Shown here: one piece after another, positions 44,346 through 46,688 of the stretch
Numbering within the stretch: position 1 is the first letter of the stretch
Layout of the letters: each line of letters begins with the position of its first letter
Assembly (NCBI GenBank): GCA_046760785.1
Contig: JBHIET010000022.1
Location: forward strand, 1 to 46,688
Direction: 5' to 3'
Length of the DNA: 46,688 nucleotides
Origin: JBHIET01 sp046760785
Lineage (GTDB): Bacteria > Chloroflexota > Anaerolineae > B4-G1
Notes under the pieces: model-generated
Databases searched by the model: none
Seen by the model: only the letters and a program-made list of their open reading frames with translations
What the model was told of the DNA's origin: nothing
Position numbers and translations under genes: made by a program

Positions 44346-44475
44346 GTCGCGAGCTCAGCCGAGCGGTTCAGCGGCGTGGCGAACGGGGAACTCGGAACGA
44401 ATCTATGCCTTGCTGTACTAAGCGGTCATGTCTCACGTCTCATTCCCACATCTCAAGGAGGGTGCGTGCAGAACA

Positions 44476-45660
44476 ATGAAGGATAGAAAACTACTCATGA
44501 TCCCCGGCCCTGTCGAGTTTACCCCGGAGGTGTTGCGGGCGATGGGGATGGCCACCACCAGCCACGTGGCCCCCAAATTTATCGAGGTCTTTGGGCAGGC
44601 GCTGGAACGGCTGCGTCAGGTGTTCCTCTGCCCCAGCGGGCAGCCCTTCGTCGTCGCCGGTTCCGGCAGCCTGGCGATGGACATGGCTGCCGCGAACCTC
44701 GTCGAGCCTGGCGACAAGGCGTTGGTGGTGAACACCGGCTACTTCGGTGACCGCTTCGCCGCTATCCTGGAGCGATACGGCGCAGAGATAACCCACGTGC
44801 GCGCTCCAGCCGTCGGTGACGCGCCTGCGCCGGAGGAAGTGGAAGCCGCGCTGAAGGACCCTTCGACAGGTTCAGGGCGAGGCTACAAGCTGATGACCAT
44901 CACCCACGTGGACACCTCCACCGCCGTCTGTGCAGACGTGAAGGGGCTGGCCACTTTGGGGCGCGAGCACGGGGTGCTGGTCGTCGTGGATGGCGTGTGC
45001 TCGGTGGCCGGCGAGGAGTTGCGGCAGGAGGAGTGGGGTGTTGACCTGGCCCTCACTGCCTCGCAGAAGGCCATCGGCGTGCCGCCAGGACTGGCGTTGC
45101 TGGTGGCCGGGCCACGGGCGATGGATGCCTTTCGCAATCGAAAGACCCCGGTGGGCTGCTACTATGCCGACTGGACCCAGTGGCTGCCGGTGATGGAAGC
45201 CTACGAGGCCCGCCAGCCCGGCTACTATGGCACTCCGCCGGTCAACCTCATCTGGGCCCTCGACGTGAGCCTGGGCCAGATCCTGGACGAGGGGATGGAC
45301 GCCCGCTTCACCCGCCACCGACGATTGAGCAAAGCGTTCAAGGCAGCAGTCGCTGCCCTGGGGATGAACCAGGTGCCGGTGGGCCCTGCCAGGACAGCCA
45401 CCACCCTCACTGCCCTCTACTACCCGGCCGGGGTGGACCGCACGGTGTTGGTCCACATCAAGGACGCGGGGGTGATCGTGGCCGGGGGTCTGCACCCGGC
45501 CATCAAGGCCCGGTATTTCCGCGTCGGCCACATGGGTGCGGTGACCGCGTCCGACATCCTGACTACCGTGGGAGCCATCGAATACGGCCTGGCCCAGGTG
45601 GGGTACGAGTTTGAGCTTGGGGCAGGCCTGGCCGCGGCCCAATCGGTCCTCCCGGAGTAG
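44476..45660 (+). CDS. Class V aminotransferase (alanine/serine-glyoxylate type)
   Basis: This 394-residue PLP enzyme has IPGPVEF at the start, a GSGSLAMDMAAANL motif, D172 in VVVDGVCS and the PLP Lys198 in TASQKAIGVPPGL. The family transaminates glyoxylate with Ala or Ser to give glycine. Residues 128-136 (DPSTGSGRG) come from a dispersed repeat inserted in frame (44859-44879) and lie in a likely surface loop. It is followed four bases later by an aldolase that could yield glyoxylate. ATG 44476 fits homologues; AGGAGGG is 13 nt upstream. ATG 44428 is an alternative. Confidence 0.9.
   Translation: MKDRKLLMIPGPVEFTPEVLRAMGMATTSHVAPKFIEVFGQALERLRQVFLCPSGQPFVVAGSGSLAMDMAAANLVEPGDKALVVNTGYFGDRFAAILERYGAEITHVRAPAVGDAPAPEEVEAALKDPSTGSGRGYKLMTITHVDTSTAVCADVKGLATLGREHGVLVVVDGVCSVAGEELRQEEWGVDLALTASQKAIGVPPGLALLVAGPRAMDAFRNRKTPVGCYYADWTQWLPVMEAYEARQPGYYGTPPVNLIWALDVSLGQILDEGMDARFTRHRRLSKAFKAAVAALGMNQVPVGPARTATTLTALYYPAGVDRTVLVHIKDAGVIVAGGLHPAIKARYFRVGHMGAVTASDILTTVGAIEYGLAQVGYEFELGAGLAAAQSVLPE
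44859..44879. repeat. Dispersed repeat inside the aminotransferase gene
   Basis: A copy of the repeat core (CTTCGACAGGTTCAGGGCG) lies in frame and encodes a STGSGR peptide. The reading frame is kept. Confidence 0.75.
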
Positions 45661-45664
45661 AAAT

Positions 45665-46564
45665 ATGAAAGCGTCTCCTATCTCTCTGAGCGGGGTATTT
45701 CCACCCATTCCCACACCTTTTGATGAAGCAGGTGACGTTGCCATCCAAAGGCTGATCGAGAATATCAAGCGCTGGAATCAGTACGACCTTTCTGGCTACG
45801 TGGTTCTTGGTTCCAACGGTGAGGCGGGCTTTCTCAGCGTGGAGGAGAAGCGGCGCGTCTGGGAGGCGGCCCGCGGGGCCATTCCGCGGGACAAGCTGAT
45901 GGTCGCGGGCAGCGGCTGCGAATCCACGCGCCAGACCATCGCCCTGACCCGCCAGGCTGCCAAGGCCGGCGCCGACGCAGCGCTCCTGGTCACGCCCCAC
46001 TACTACGGCCCCAAGATGACTTCCGAAGCGCTGCTTAACCATTATCGGGCGGTGGCCGACGGCGTGCCCATTCCCGTGCTGCTCTACACCGTGCCCAAGT
46101 TCACCCACGTGGACCTGGACGCGGCCATCAGCGCGCGCGCCGCCACGCACCCCAACATCGTCGGTATCAAGGACACCAGCGGCAACATGGCCAAGCTGGC
46201 CGACACGGTGCGGCAGGCCGGCCCGGACTTTCAGGTGCTGGCGGGTTCGGCGGGCTTTTTCCTGGCCGGGCTTGTGGTAGGCGCGGTGGGGGGTATCCTG
46301 GCGCTGGCCAACGTCGCGCCGCAAAAGTGTCTGGACATCTACGCCCTGTTCAAAGCCGGGCGGCTGGACGAGGCCGCTGAGCTGCAGCGCCGCATGATCC
46401 CGGTCAACGCAGCGATCACGGCCCGCTTCGGCATCGCCGGGCTGAAGGTCGCGCTGGACATGCTGGGCTACTACGGCGGGCCTGTCCGCTCGCCACTGCT
46501 GCCGATCACTGAGAGCGAGCGCCAGGCCCTGAGAGAGGCTCTGGTTGAGGGTGGGGTGTTGTAG
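45665..46564 (+). CDS. DapA/HOGA-family aldolase
   Basis: This 299-residue TIM-barrel lyase has GSNGEAGFLSVEEKRRV, the conserved Tyr141 (LYTVP) and Schiff-base Lys169 (VGIKDTSGNM). GSNGE rather than GTTGE is shared with 4-hydroxy-2-oxoglutarate aldolases, so it may split a 2-oxo acid into pyruvate and an aldehyde such as glyoxylate; dihydrodipicolinate synthase activity is less likely. It starts four bases after the aminotransferase gene, with GGAG 8 nt upstream. Nothing is recognised in 46565-46688. Confidence 0.88.
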   Translation: MKASPISLSGVFPPIPTPFDEAGDVAIQRLIENIKRWNQYDLSGYVVLGSNGEAGFLSVEEKRRVWEAARGAIPRDKLMVAGSGCESTRQTIALTRQAAKAGADAALLVTPHYYGPKMTSEALLNHYRAVADGVPIPVLLYTVPKFTHVDLDAAISARAATHPNIVGIKDTSGNMAKLADTVRQAGPDFQVLAGSAGFFLAGLVVGAVGGILALANVAPQKCLDIYALFKAGRLDEAAELQRRMIPVNAAITARFGIAGLKVALDMLGYYGGPVRSPLLPITESERQALREALVEGGVL

Positions 46565-46688
46565 GCTTGTCGGGCAGGGGGCGGATGGAGCGAGGCGGGC
46601 GCCTACTTCCTTGTTGGACGGCGGCTTCGATTATGTGTCAAGTCAAATGATAATGTCACCGAACAGGCATCGTTCCATCAAAAGATAA

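Noticed and set aside
1..46688. CRISPR arrays, rRNA and tRNA genes
   Set aside because: No regularly spaced direct repeats or cloverleaf-like structures were found by eye; small RNA genes could still have been missed.

Overview
This 46.7 kb window of GC-rich bacterial chromosome looks like Chloroflexota, possibly Anaerolineae-like. That is inference. It rests on long Thr-Pro linkers on exported proteins, STAND ATPases with 'GDI' linkers, many small palindromic repeats (some inside genes), a Firmicutes/Actinobacteria-style LexA box and the gene mix. I see no rRNA, tRNA or CRISPR array.

Left (1-8.4 kb): after a repeat and a broken D-cysteine desulfhydrase end lies a tightly coupled minus-strand operon read from 8241 down to 286. 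Its order is PD-(D/E)XK nuclease-HD protein, STAND ATPase, STAND-TPR ATPase, a 75-residue Cys-tailed peptide, and a radical SAM/SPASM enzyme with a C-terminal PqqD-like domain. It resembles a RiPP maturation pair joined to an NLR-like conflict module and is the best candidate for an undescribed system.

8.6-12.3 kb (plus): a molybdenum-hydroxylase accessory trio (yqeC, xdhC, yqeB), with yqeC apparently leaderless, then an exported Thr/Pro-linker protein. A shared terminator separates it from the next block.

12.3-24.1 kb (minus): an alpha-2-macroglobulin lipoprotein, a vapBC toxin-antitoxin pair lodged between two copies of a pbpC-like 3' end, pbpC itself, a TGS/uridine-kinase-like nucleoside kinase and a small membrane protein.

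24.2-28.9 kb (minus): a short FtsK-like translocase operon with LexA boxes at its promoter, then lexA (box inside its own promoter), fdhD and a doubtful small ORF.

28.9-37.5 kb: transketolase, a 31-residue membrane peptide, rplS, a DUF697-type GTPase, a stand-alone AICAR transformylase and a hybrid histidine kinase with two receiver domains. 37.5-42.4 kb (minus): a heterodimeric ABC exporter and a metallophosphoesterase. 42.4-46.6 kb: an rlmN remnant among repeats, a double GNAT protein, a class V aminotransferase and a DapA/HOGA-family aldolase that probably act together on glyoxylate.
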